This document shows, piece by piece, positions 53,617 to 61,078 of a stretch of 64,000 bases of DNA. The position numbers were made by a program, and so were the translations under genes. This stretch comes from Conexibacter sp. S30A1. GTDB taxonomy: Bacteria; Actinomycetota; Thermoleophilia; Solirubrobacterales; Solirubrobacteraceae. The stretch lies in contig NZ_CP097127.1 in NCBI RefSeq assembly GCF_023330665.1, positions 806,001 to 870,000 of the forward strand. The letters are read 5' to 3'. The notes below the pieces were generated by a model. That model was not told the origin of the DNA. It was given only the letters and a program-made list of their open reading frames with translations, and searched no databases. Positions within the stretch are counted from its first letter, which is position 1, and every line of letters starts with the position of its first letter.

Positions 53617-54048
53617 TCACTGCCGTGCCGCGTCAAGCGAGCCGCGAGGTGCTAACCACTCCACGGACTGTCCGGTGATCGCCGCGATGCGGTCGTAGTC
53701 TTCGTCGTAATGCAGAACTGTCATGCCCGCCGCCTCCATGGCCGCGGCAATCAGCAGTTCCGGATGGCGGACTGATCGCTGATGAAGCCCACCACGTGCG
53801 GCGAGTCCGCCGCACAACGCCAGAGCTCGATCCCAAGCGTCCACCTCCAGGCGACACTCCGGTAAGGCGTTGAGCTCTGCGCTGAGGGTCGCGAACTCAT
53901 CCGCGGTGCGCGCGCTGTAGAGAAGTTCGAGCTTGGCCATGGCACAGACCGCGATCTCCACGGCGACGACTTCCTCGTCGAAGCGCGCCCGGATGGCGCC
54001 GCCGACAGCCCGCGTCCAGACCCAGGCGCTCGTGTCGGCAAGTCTCAA
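53617..54048 (-). CDS. VapC-type PIN domain toxin
   Basis: 143 aa. MRLADTSAWVWTRAVGG carries the first Asp; VCAMAKLELLYSARTADEF the Glu; HPELLIAAAMEAAGMTVLHYDEDYDRIAAITGQ the last acidic residues. The DTSAW start and HYDxDYDxIA end are typical of the mycobacterial-type VapC subgroup that cleaves tRNA or 23S rRNA. The ATG at 54048 overlaps the antitoxin stop by 4 nt. It appears intact. Confidence 0.88.
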   Translation of the reverse strand: MRLADTSAWVWTRAVGGAIRARFDEEVVAVEIAVCAMAKLELLYSARTADEFATLSAELNALPECRLEVDAWDRALALCGGLAARGGLHQRSVRHPELLIAAAMEAAGMTVLHYDEDYDRIAAITGQSVEWLAPRGSLDAARQ

Positions 54049-54269
54049 CGCGTGACCGACCTGGACGCCCGCAGGGCGCCCAGAGCCCCTGGCGTGAGGT
54101 CTGGAAAGTCGCGCTGCGCCAAACGCGCCCTTGCGTCACGGTTGACGACTGCTCTCAGCGCCGCGTGGACGGTGTCCGTCGTGCGAGTCGTGCCCAGCAC
54201 GAGCGCCGCGGCATCGACCAAGTCAGCCTCGAGATTGATGTTCGTACGCTTGATCGCAGCTCGTCCCAT
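54045..54269 (-). CDS. VapB-type ribbon-helix-helix antitoxin
   Basis: 74 aa from ATG 54269. The RHH half is RTNINLEADLVDAAALVLGTTRTTDTVHAALRAVV; the tail (DARARLAQRDFPDLTPGALGAL) would contact the toxin. The frame is open to 54425, but the additional residues are unlike an antitoxin. It is coupled to the VapC downstream. Confidence 0.82.
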   Translation of the reverse strand: MGRAAIKRTNINLEADLVDAAALVLGTTRTTDTVHAALRAVVNRDARARLAQRDFPDLTPGALGALRASRSVTR

Positions 54270-54429
54270 GCCGCAACTCTGCACCATTCGTGATGCTCGC
54301 GATACACCTGGGACGCCGCGTTCAATCCACACCAAGATATGCATACAGCTCTCCGGCGCTGAGGCGCGGCCGCGCCAGCATCGAGAAGGGCCGCGGCCAC
54401 GCGATGGCAGCTGGCGTGAGCGCAAGATG

Positions 54430-54834
54430 TCACTGCGCGGGCCAGGTGGTGTCGCCCGGCGCTAGGACCTTGAGGGCATTAGCTTCAGCAGCCTCGCGCA
54501 TCCTGACGTCATAGATCAACGCAACGTCGACCTCGAGCCGGAGTGCCGCAGTGATGTGTAGAGCGTCCAGTGACCGCAGGCTCCTTCCGGGCAGCAGGCC
54601 GGCGTGCGTGTAAACGGAGCGCGGCAGCGCGTGCAGGGTCACACGGTCGAGGAGAATGGAAACAGCCACACCGGGGATGTCCTCGCGGCAGGCGAGGCGA
54701 CGCAGTTCCGTTTCGAGCAGATCGGTTCCTACAAGCTCGACATCAGCTCGACCACAGAACTCGCGCAGGACTTCCGATTCCGACTCGCGCTTGAGGAGCT
54801 TCGCCGCCGCACTCGTGTCGAGGTACGCCCTCAG
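54430..54834 (-). CDS. VapC-type PIN toxin, apparent CTG start
   Basis: 134 aa without internal stops: RAYLDTSAAAKLLKRESESE (first Asp), LVGTDLLETELRRLACRE (Glu), RSLRSLDALHITAALRLEVDVALIYDVRM (Asp) and the tail EANALKVLAPG. All four PIN acidic positions are present. The only start that fits is CTG 54834-54832, which overlaps the antitoxin TGA as CTGA, where ATGA or GTGA is normal. The next standard start, GTG 54669, would delete half the domain. Either CTG is used weakly or the toxin was silenced by a start-codon mutation. Confidence 0.75.
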   Translation of the reverse strand: MRAYLDTSAAAKLLKRESESEVLREFCGRADVELVGTDLLETELRRLACREDIPGVAVSILLDRVTLHALPRSVYTHAGLLPGRSLRSLDALHITAALRLEVDVALIYDVRMREAAEANALKVLAPGDTTWPAQ

Positions 54835-55079
54835 CGGTCGCCTCGCAGGTCCGCGAGCGCGTCCAGCACGTTCCCCGGTCGGTCGTAGAGCGGCACGGCG
54901 TCAAAGCCGCGCGCAGTAGCCGCGCGGGTCACGGGCAGCTCCGGCTCAGTCTCTGAAGCCGGGCTGATCCGGGCGACCACAGAACCGTTGTTGGTGACCA
55001 ACATCGACTCCCCCGCCGCGACGTCGCGCAATACGGCGCCGGACTCGTTGCGCAGCTGCCGATGCGTGATTGTCCGCAT
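54831..55079 (-). CDS. Phd/YefM-type antitoxin
   Basis: 82 aa from ATG 55079. MRTITHRQLRNESGAVLRDVAAGESMLVTNNGSVVARISPA is the Phd/YefM DNA-binding fold. The tail (AATARGFDAVPLYDRPGNVLDALADLRGDR) is typical of partners of this VapC subgroup. The frame is open much further upstream through a decayed toxin. It overlaps the CTG-start toxin. Confidence 0.85.
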   Translation of the reverse strand: MRTITHRQLRNESGAVLRDVAAGESMLVTNNGSVVARISPASETEPELPVTRAATARGFDAVPLYDRPGNVLDALADLRGDR

Positions 55080-55163
55080 CGCGCAAGTGTAGCACCACCG
55101 TAGCACGTGCGCCGCCAGCAGGTGTGAGCGCTCGGGTCCAGTGATCGTCAGCTCACGGCGGAT

Positions 55164-55371
55164 GGACCGACAGACCAGCGGCGGGTTGTACGCGAGCGCT
55201 GACGCGGCCATGCGGCCGTCGGACGGTGTCGCCGGCGCCTTGGCAGGTTCGAGCAGATCGTCGGTGGCAAGTGGACGCGATGTGAGCTCGGCGAGGTGAT
55301 CCAGGAGAATGACGCTTGCACCGCAAGAGCTGTTCGTCGACGGGGAACTCGACCCGAGGCGGTTCGGCCAT
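55164..55371 (-). pseudogene. Decayed VapC related to the 52763-53188 toxin
   Basis: The minus strand reads NSSCGASVILLDHLAELTSR, then PLATDDLLEPAKAPA and MAASALAYNPPLVCRS. These align with ISAITLAELTAGPLATDDLVERAK and LIAASALAYNLPLYTS of the intact toxin 2 kb away, with a central deletion and frame loss. A possible degraded beginning, MAEPPRVEFPVDEQLL, lies in another frame at 55371. A dead duplicate. Confidence 0.7.
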
Positions 55372-55500
55372 CGCCAGCGCTGGTTGGCCGCGTCAGCCTC
55401 GTCTTCGTTCAGGTGGTTACAAGCATGAATCTCGCAACCGCCGACCCCTCTGAGTGCGTATCCAGGACATCCTGTCCCCTTCTCTGGAGGAACTCTCACG

Positions 55501-56130
55501 ATGTCCATTCGTAAGCGCCTCGTCCGTACCGTCGCCGTGGTATGCGCCCTGTCTCCGGCCCTGCTCGCGCTGGCGCCGGCGGGCGCCAGCGCGCGCGAGC
55601 GGCCCCACTTTGGCCGTCCGCAGACACCCACGACATTCGGTTATACGTCGCTGACGCTCAACCAGAGCACCGCCAGCACGCTCACAACACTCGGCCTCAC
55701 AGTCACGCCGATCGCGCCGGCCAGCGGGGGCTGGAACGGTGCCGTCGACTTTCCGATCACCAACCCGTTCTTCAGCGCGCTGGGCACCGGCCAGATCGAC
55801 CACTCCGGCGGGATCGCGATCAGCAACGGCCAGACCACCGTTGATCTCGAAAACTTCGACATCAACATCGTCAGCCAGACGCTGAGCGCTGATGTTTCGG
55901 TCGTCAACGGCTCGACGACCAGCTCAGATGGCCGCGTGACCATCGTCAACCTGAGCTTCGCCGGCTCGTCGCTGCGCTTCGGCTTTGGCGGGATCGTGCT
56001 CGGCCCGGTCACGGCGACGCTCAACAGCACCGCGACTGGTCTGCTGGGCAACACATTTGGCTCCACGACCGTCTCAGCGCTTCCAAGCCTGCCGCTCGGC
56101 ACGGCAACCGTGAACTATCGCCTGTTCTGA
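55501..56130 (+). CDS. Secreted beta-rich protein of unknown function
   Basis: 209 aa. The signal peptide is clear (residues 1 to about 32, TVAVVCALSPALLALAPAGASA). The mature part is Ser/Thr/Gly-rich with alternating hydrophobic residues (TSLTLNQSTASTLTTLGLTVTPIAP, then GGIAISNGQTTVDLENFDINI), typical of an extracellular beta-sandwich. It resembles HtaA-like or surface-exposed actinobacterial hypotheticals, but no family is sure. ATG 55501 follows a good GGAGG ribosome-binding site at 55485-55489. It has no cysteines after the signal and no anchor, so it is probably released. Confidence 0.75.
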   Translation: MSIRKRLVRTVAVVCALSPALLALAPAGASARERPHFGRPQTPTTFGYTSLTLNQSTASTLTTLGLTVTPIAPASGGWNGAVDFPITNPFFSALGTGQIDHSGGIAISNGQTTVDLENFDINIVSQTLSADVSVVNGSTTSSDGRVTIVNLSFAGSSLRFGFGGIVLGPVTATLNSTATGLLGNTFGSTTVSALPSLPLGTATVNYRLF

Positions 56131-56341
56131 CCGGCCGCTGATCACCCGGAGCTGGTGGCGGTGCCGCTTGCGCCCCCACCAGCTCCGATCGCCGACACGC
56201 GATCATGATGCCAAAGTGCCTTCGCGTACTGCGGTCGAGCTAGCTCGGGCAGAGGTGTCGCCTATGAGATGGGCCGCGGGCAGTAAAATTGCAATTGCAG
56301 CGTCGCCAACAGGTAGCGTTAGCGACCGATCCGACCTCGCC

Positions 56342-57019
56342 GTGAGCATCTCCAACCTCAACCCGCTCGAGAAGACAAGCCTGCGTGACCGGGTGGCAAC
56401 CGCCCTGCGCGCGGCGATCATGGCCGGCGAGATGGAGCCAGGCGTGATCTACTCGGCGCCGTCGCTGGGCGAGCGTTTCGGCGTCTCGGCAACGCCGGTG
56501 CGCGAGGCGATGATCGACCTGGTGCGCGAGGGCCTGGTGGAGACGGTGGCCAACAAGGGCTTCCGGGTGACGGACATGACCCAGGCGGACTTTGACGAGA
56601 TCATTGAGATCCGACTGCTGCTTGAGCCGCCGGTGCTACGCCAGGTGACAGCGCTCATCCCGGAGCGGGACTTTGATCATCTGCGGCGCCTGGCGCAGAG
56701 GATCGTCGACCGGGCGGCGGACGGCGACCTGGTGGAGTTCATGGCGGCCGACAGCGTCTTTCACCTGGCGCTGATCGCCTACGCCAACAACCACCGGCTT
56801 GAAGCGCTGATCGCCGACCTGCGGGCCCACGCGCGTCTCTACGGCCTCGACACGCTGCGGCGCAACGGGACCCTCATGGATGTGGCCCGCTCGCACATCA
56901 CGATCGTGGATACGCTGCGGACCCGCGATGGCGCAGCCGCCGAGCGGCTGCTCGCAGATCACATTCGTGACACGCGCAGGCAGATGGCCAAAGAGGCGCT
57001 CACGCTGGCCGCCACCTGA
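56342..57019 (+). CDS. GntR/FadR-family regulator with FCD domain
   Basis: 225 aa from GTG 56342. The winged helix is LRDRVATALRAAIMAGEMEPGVIYSAPSLGERFGVSATPVREAMIDLVREGLVETVANKGFRV. The FCD ligand domain follows, with DFDEIIEIRLLLEPPVLRQ, ADSVFHLALIAYANN (His) and RSHITIVDTLR (His), probable metal/acid ligands. It converges on the hydroxyproline operon and is the natural candidate regulator. The frame is open to 56168, but the conserved start is near 56342. Effector inferred: a pathway intermediate. Confidence 0.88.
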   Translation: MSISNLNPLEKTSLRDRVATALRAAIMAGEMEPGVIYSAPSLGERFGVSATPVREAMIDLVREGLVETVANKGFRVTDMTQADFDEIIEIRLLLEPPVLRQVTALIPERDFDHLRRLAQRIVDRAADGDLVEFMAADSVFHLALIAYANNHRLEALIADLRAHARLYGLDTLRRNGTLMDVARSHITIVDTLRTRDGAAAERLLADHIRDTRRQMAKEALTLAAT

Positions 57020-57029
57020 CCGCCGCCGG

Positions 57030-58502
57030 TCAGTGCTCCAGCAGCGATCCGAGCCGTATCGGGGCGCAGGGAAACTGCTTGGCGAGCGGCCGCAGGTCCT
57101 CGGCGTTCAGCTGTCGTGCCTGGCCGGCGGCCGCGAGCGTCGCGGTGGCAAAGCCGCACACATGGCCCTGGCACCACCCCATCCCGCAGCGTGTGAGGAG
57201 CTTAAGCGTACGCGCGTCAGTGGCAGCCAGATCGCTCGTGGCCTCACTGACCTGGGCGTAGGCGACCTCTTCACAGCGGCAGACGAGCGTCTCTGGCGTG
57301 AGCCACTCAGACCAGCGCGGCGGCACCGGATGTGAGCGCTGCATCGCCACCGCGAAGGCGCGCAGGCGCCGGATCTCCCGCCTGAGCGCGCGCACGCGCG
57401 AGCGCTCGAGATGGGTGGCGTCTGCGGCGGCTATGCCTGCCAGTTCCCCCTCAGCCAGCGCGAGTTGGGCGCCACCGACGCCGGTTGCCTCGCCGGCGAT
57501 GTAGAGACCGGCAACCGTGCTCTGCTGCTCTTCGTCGACGACCGCAACCAGGGACTGATCCACATCGACACGGGTCTCGGCGCCGGCAGCGCTCACGAGC
57601 TCGAGCGCCGGAGTAAAGCCCCACCCGAGCGCCACCAGATCCACGTCGAGACTCTCAGAGCTCTCCCGCAGGCGCCCGTCGGACCCAAGCCGACCAAGCT
57701 TCACCGCCCCAACCTGCTCGCCGGAGCTGTCGGCCTCGATCCGCATCACCACCGTGCCGGTCCGGTATGGGACTCGGGCGCGCGCAAGCGACCACCCGTA
57801 GGAGGCAGCTTCGGCGAACTTGGAGGGCGTACGCGCGACGGTGGGCAGATGCCTACCCCAGTTGCCTATGCGGCTTGCTTCACAGACCGCCACCACCCGG
57901 GCGCCGTTGCGCGCCAGCTGCTCTGCCACTGGCAGCAGGAACGGACCCGTGCCGGCGACGACGGCGCGTTTGCCTGCGAGCGTCCGTTGGCCCTTGAGCA
58001 GCGCCTGAACGCCGCCCGCCGCCATGACGCCCGGTAGGTCCCAGCCGGGGATCGGAAGCTGGCGGTCATAGCACCCGGGACACAGGATCAAACGATCAGC
58101 ACGAACCGTGCGTGGCATGCGGTCGTCCGGCGCTCCACAGGTGGGCGCCAGGTGCAGCGTCCAGTCCGGCTCTCCTGCGTCCGAACCGGGCGGCTCGATG
58201 AACCACACCTGCGTGGCCGCAACATGGACGGCTGCGCCCGTCTGACGGTGGCGTCGGATGCGCTCGTTGAGCGCTTCAAAGACCTCCCAGTCACGGTGGC
58301 CCACGTGGTCGTGGGGACCTGCGCTCGACACGTTGGCGTGGCGCCAGTACTGACCGCCTAGTTGCGCGCCTGCGTCGATCAGCACGACGCGCCTGCCCAA
58401 CCTCGCGGCCGCCGCCGTGGCGGCCAAACCGGCCGGACCGCCACCGACCACGGCGACGTCGTATGCCGGCTGTTTGGCGACGCCAGAGCGTTGCACGCTC
58501 AC
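57030..58502 (-). CDS. FAD/NAD(P)-dependent oxidoreductase, hydroxyproline dehydrogenase subunit (HcnB-like)
   Basis: 490 aa. An N-terminal FAD loop (VAVVGGGPAGLAATAAAARLGRRVVLIDAG) and a second nucleotide loop (KRAVVAGTGPFLLPVAEQLARNG) are present. The C-terminus has a BFD-like [2Fe-2S] site: LVCRCEEV then CGMGWCQGHVC. With the small ferredoxin-like and the DadA-like genes it makes the three-subunit cis-4-hydroxy-D-proline dehydrogenase. GTG-like start overlap with the next gene is 4 nt. It is last in the operon. Confidence 0.88.
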   Translation of the reverse strand: MSVQRSGVAKQPAYDVAVVGGGPAGLAATAAAARLGRRVVLIDAGAQLGGQYWRHANVSSAGPHDHVGHRDWEVFEALNERIRRHRQTGAAVHVAATQVWFIEPPGSDAGEPDWTLHLAPTCGAPDDRMPRTVRADRLILCPGCYDRQLPIPGWDLPGVMAAGGVQALLKGQRTLAGKRAVVAGTGPFLLPVAEQLARNGARVVAVCEASRIGNWGRHLPTVARTPSKFAEAASYGWSLARARVPYRTGTVVMRIEADSSGEQVGAVKLGRLGSDGRLRESSESLDVDLVALGWGFTPALELVSAAGAETRVDVDQSLVAVVDEEQQSTVAGLYIAGEATGVGGAQLALAEGELAGIAAADATHLERSRVRALRREIRRLRAFAVAMQRSHPVPPRWSEWLTPETLVCRCEEVAYAQVSEATSDLAATDARTLKLLTRCGMGWCQGHVCGFATATLAAAGQARQLNAEDLRPLAKQFPCAPIRLGSLLEH

Positions 58503-58843
58503 GCGACGCCACCGTCGGTCGTGGGCGTGAGTTCAGACCCGGTTGAGGTCAGCTGCATCCCGTCACTGGCGGGCAGCAGGCAGGCACGCAGGTTCGGAAC
58601 ACCGTCTGCGGTGATCAGGCAGTCGTAGCAGATGCCGATACCGCAGAACAGGCCACGCGGGCGGCCGCCGTGACGTGTCCGGCGCCAGGATCTGATCCCG
58701 GCCTCGGTGAGCGCCGCCCCCACAGACTGGCCGGCACGGGCGGTCAGCTCACGTCCGTCAAGCGTGAGATGGATCGTTGCCGGCACGCCCGGCACAGGAA
58801 CCTCAGGGACCATGGAACCCGCCTGACGATCAAGCTCACTCAT
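58499..58843 (-). CDS. [2Fe-2S] subunit of hydroxyproline dehydrogenase (HcnA-like)
   Basis: 114 aa. A plant-type ferredoxin-like fold with cluster cysteines in GLFCGIGICYDCLITADG and RACLLP. ATIHLTLDGRELTARAGQSVGAALTEAGIR is the beta-grasp start. It carries electrons between the two flavin subunits. It overlaps both neighbours by 4 nt, implying stoichiometric synthesis. The start is ATG 58843. Confidence 0.88.
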   Translation of the reverse strand: MSELDRQAGSMVPEVPVPGVPATIHLTLDGRELTARAGQSVGAALTEAGIRSWRRTRHGGRPRGLFCGIGICYDCLITADGVPNLRACLLPASDGMQLTSTGSELTPTTDGGVA

Positions 58844-60057
58844 GCCGGCGCCACGGCCTCAAACCGCGCGGGCGAAAACGGAGCCAGGTCCATGTCGGTG
58901 CCCTCCCCCGCCATCGCCTGGCTGATCAGCTTGGCTGTGCCGACCGACAACCCGATACCGGCGCCCTCGTGCCCGGTCGCGTGCCACAGCCCCTTGAGGC
59001 GTGTGTCAGGTCCCACCACCGGCAGGTGATCTGGCGAGTAGGGGCGAAAGCCGGCGTAGCTGCGCAGCAGTGTCACTCCCGCCAGTCGCGGGAACAGCTC
59101 GAGCGCCGCGCTTGCGATCGCGCGCAGGACCGGAAGCGAGACACGGCGCTCAAAGCCGACGTGTTCACGCGAGGAGCCGATCAGGATGGTTCCTGCCTTG
59201 GTGCCCTCAATCACCGCTGAGACCTCGAGGCCAAGGTGCTCGGATTGCGTGGAGGCAACGTACTCGCCCGCGTAGACCTTGTGGTTGATGGTCGGTGGCA
59301 GCGGCTCGGTGACAAGGACAAAGCCTCGCCGCGGCCGGATCGGCAGATCGACACCGGCCATCGTCGCGATCTCTCCTGCCCACGGACCTGCCGCATTGAT
59401 CACCTGCTCGCAGGCGAGCGTGCCCTGCGAGGTCTGGACGGCCACAACGCGCCGGCTCTCAGTGCTGGCCTGTACCTCGAAGCCGGTGACGTTCACGCCG
59501 GTCGAGACCACGGCCCCCGCGGCTCGCGCCAGTCTGAGCAGATGGGCGGTGAGCAGCATCGGCTGGACCTGCGCATCCTGCGGATAGTGGACAGCCGCGG
59601 CAAGCCCCCTGCGGATGTGTGGCTCGTGGTCGGTAACCGCGTCCGGCTCCACGTCGCGTGCATCCACCCCACGCTGCCGTTGCTCAGCCGCCAGCGTGCG
59701 CAGAGCCCGGCCGGCCTGCGCACTTGTGGCGACCACCAGGCCGCCCTTGGACTCGAACTCCCAGAGCTCGCCGTACTGCGCAAGCTCCTGCTCCCACAGC
59801 GCGCGCGAGTACAGCGCCAGCTCGAGCTCCGGGCCCGAGACCTTGTCAGAGACCAGCAGGTTCCCCTCCCCCGCGCTGCTCGAGCCCGCGGCCACCGCGC
59901 CACGTTCAACGACGTGTACAGCGAAGCCCTTGCGAGTCAGAAAATAAGCGCAGGCGGCGCCGACGGCACCGGCGCCGATCACAACGACGTCGGCGGGCCG
60001 GCCGGCGGAGCCTCGTCGCGGCGCGATCGCGCCGCCTGTGCGGGTCGCATGCGTCAA
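58840..60057 (-). CDS. FAD-dependent amine oxidase subunit of hydroxyproline dehydrogenase (DadA/HcnC-like)
   Basis: 405 aa of the D-amino acid oxidase fold. The FAD loop is DVVVIGAGAVGAACAYFLTRKGFAVHVVERG, and AGSSSAGEGNLLVSDKVSG follows the flavin. FRPYSPDHLPVVGPDTRLKGLWHATGHEGAGIGLSVGTAKL is the conserved C-terminal block. It oxidises cis-4-hydroxy-D-proline to the pyrroline. It overlaps the epimerase gene by 4 nt. Confidence 0.9.
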   Translation of the reverse strand: MTHATRTGGAIAPRRGSAGRPADVVVIGAGAVGAACAYFLTRKGFAVHVVERGAVAAGSSSAGEGNLLVSDKVSGPELELALYSRALWEQELAQYGELWEFESKGGLVVATSAQAGRALRTLAAEQRQRGVDARDVEPDAVTDHEPHIRRGLAAAVHYPQDAQVQPMLLTAHLLRLARAAGAVVSTGVNVTGFEVQASTESRRVVAVQTSQGTLACEQVINAAGPWAGEIATMAGVDLPIRPRRGFVLVTEPLPPTINHKVYAGEYVASTQSEHLGLEVSAVIEGTKAGTILIGSSREHVGFERRVSLPVLRAIASAALELFPRLAGVTLLRSYAGFRPYSPDHLPVVGPDTRLKGLWHATGHEGAGIGLSVGTAKLISQAMAGEGTDMDLAPFSPARFEAVAPA

Positions 60058-61070
60058 AGCAGAAATCCGGCGGGAAACGGGTCTGCTGGATCGAGCATGT
60101 ACTGACCCATGCCGGTGATCCAGGCACGCCCCCGCACGGTCGGGATCACAGCTTTGACAGTCGTGCGGTCCGCGGCCTCAAGCTCGCACTCCTCGACCAG
60201 CTCGCCGGTGAAGGTCGAACCGATGTAGGACTCGTTGACAAACGGCTGGTGCAGGCCCAACTCTCCACGCGCATGCAGCTGTGCCATCCGGGCACTCGTG
60301 CCGGTGCCACAGGGCGAGCGGTCAAACCACCCTGGATGGATCACCATCGCGTGACGTGAGTGGCGGGCGTCAGACCCCGGTGCCTGCATGTAGACGTGGT
60401 GACAGCCCCTTATGTCGCTACGTGAGGGGTGCACCGGCGGCGCCTGGGTGTTGATCGCGTCCATGATCGCCAGGCCGGCGTCGAGCAGGCGCTGTTTGGC
60501 TGCACGCTCAAACGGTATGCCGAGTGAATCGAGCGTGACGATCGCGTAGAAGTTCCCGCCAAAGGCCATGTCGTAGCCAACCGTCCCAAACCCGTTCACA
60601 TCAACCTGCTGATCCAGGGCGACGCTGAAGGACGGCACGTTGCGGATGCGGACAGACTCGGCGTGCCCATCACGCACCTCCACCTCGGCGATCACCAGAC
60701 CGGCGGGGGTATCCAACCTGATGACCGTCAGGGGCTCGAGCACTTGCACCATGCCCGTCTCGACGAGCACCGTCGCAGTGCCGATCGTGCCGTGACCGCA
60801 CATCGGCAGCAGTCCCGAGACCTCGATGAACAACACGCCGAAGTCCGCGTCGGAGCGCGTCGGTGGCTGCAGGATCGCGCCCGACATGGCGGCGTGTCCG
60901 CGCGGCTCATACATGAGCAGCGTCCGCAGCGCATCGCTGTGCTCGATGAACCACAGGCGCCGTTGCGCCATGGTCTCGCCCGGAATCGTGCCAACCCCAC
61001 CGGTGATCACGCGGGTCGGCATGCCCTCCGTGTGCGAGTCGACTGCCTGGATGACGCGGGTCGCTCGCAT
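60054..61070 (-). CDS. 4-hydroxyproline 2-epimerase (proline racemase family)
   Basis: 338 aa. The two catalytic cysteines are Cys91 in LLPMCGHGTIG and Cys254 in RSPCGTGTSARMAQLHARGE, so it is a racemase/epimerase rather than a trans-3-hydroxyproline dehydratase, which has Ser/Thr in place of the first. It inverts trans-4-hydroxy-L-proline to cis-4-hydroxy-D-proline. VDSHTEGMPTRVITGG and YEPRGHAAMSGAI are family blocks. The flanking dehydrogenase and deaminase genes fix the substrate. The start is ATG 61070. Confidence 0.92.
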   Translation of the reverse strand: MRATRVIQAVDSHTEGMPTRVITGGVGTIPGETMAQRRLWFIEHSDALRTLLMYEPRGHAAMSGAILQPPTRSDADFGVLFIEVSGLLPMCGHGTIGTATVLVETGMVQVLEPLTVIRLDTPAGLVIAEVEVRDGHAESVRIRNVPSFSVALDQQVDVNGFGTVGYDMAFGGNFYAIVTLDSLGIPFERAAKQRLLDAGLAIMDAINTQAPPVHPSRSDIRGCHHVYMQAPGSDARHSRHAMVIHPGWFDRSPCGTGTSARMAQLHARGELGLHQPFVNESYIGSTFTGELVEECELEAADRTTVKAVIPTVRGRAWITGMGQYMLDPADPFPAGFLL

Positions 61071-61078
61071 GCTCGCGA

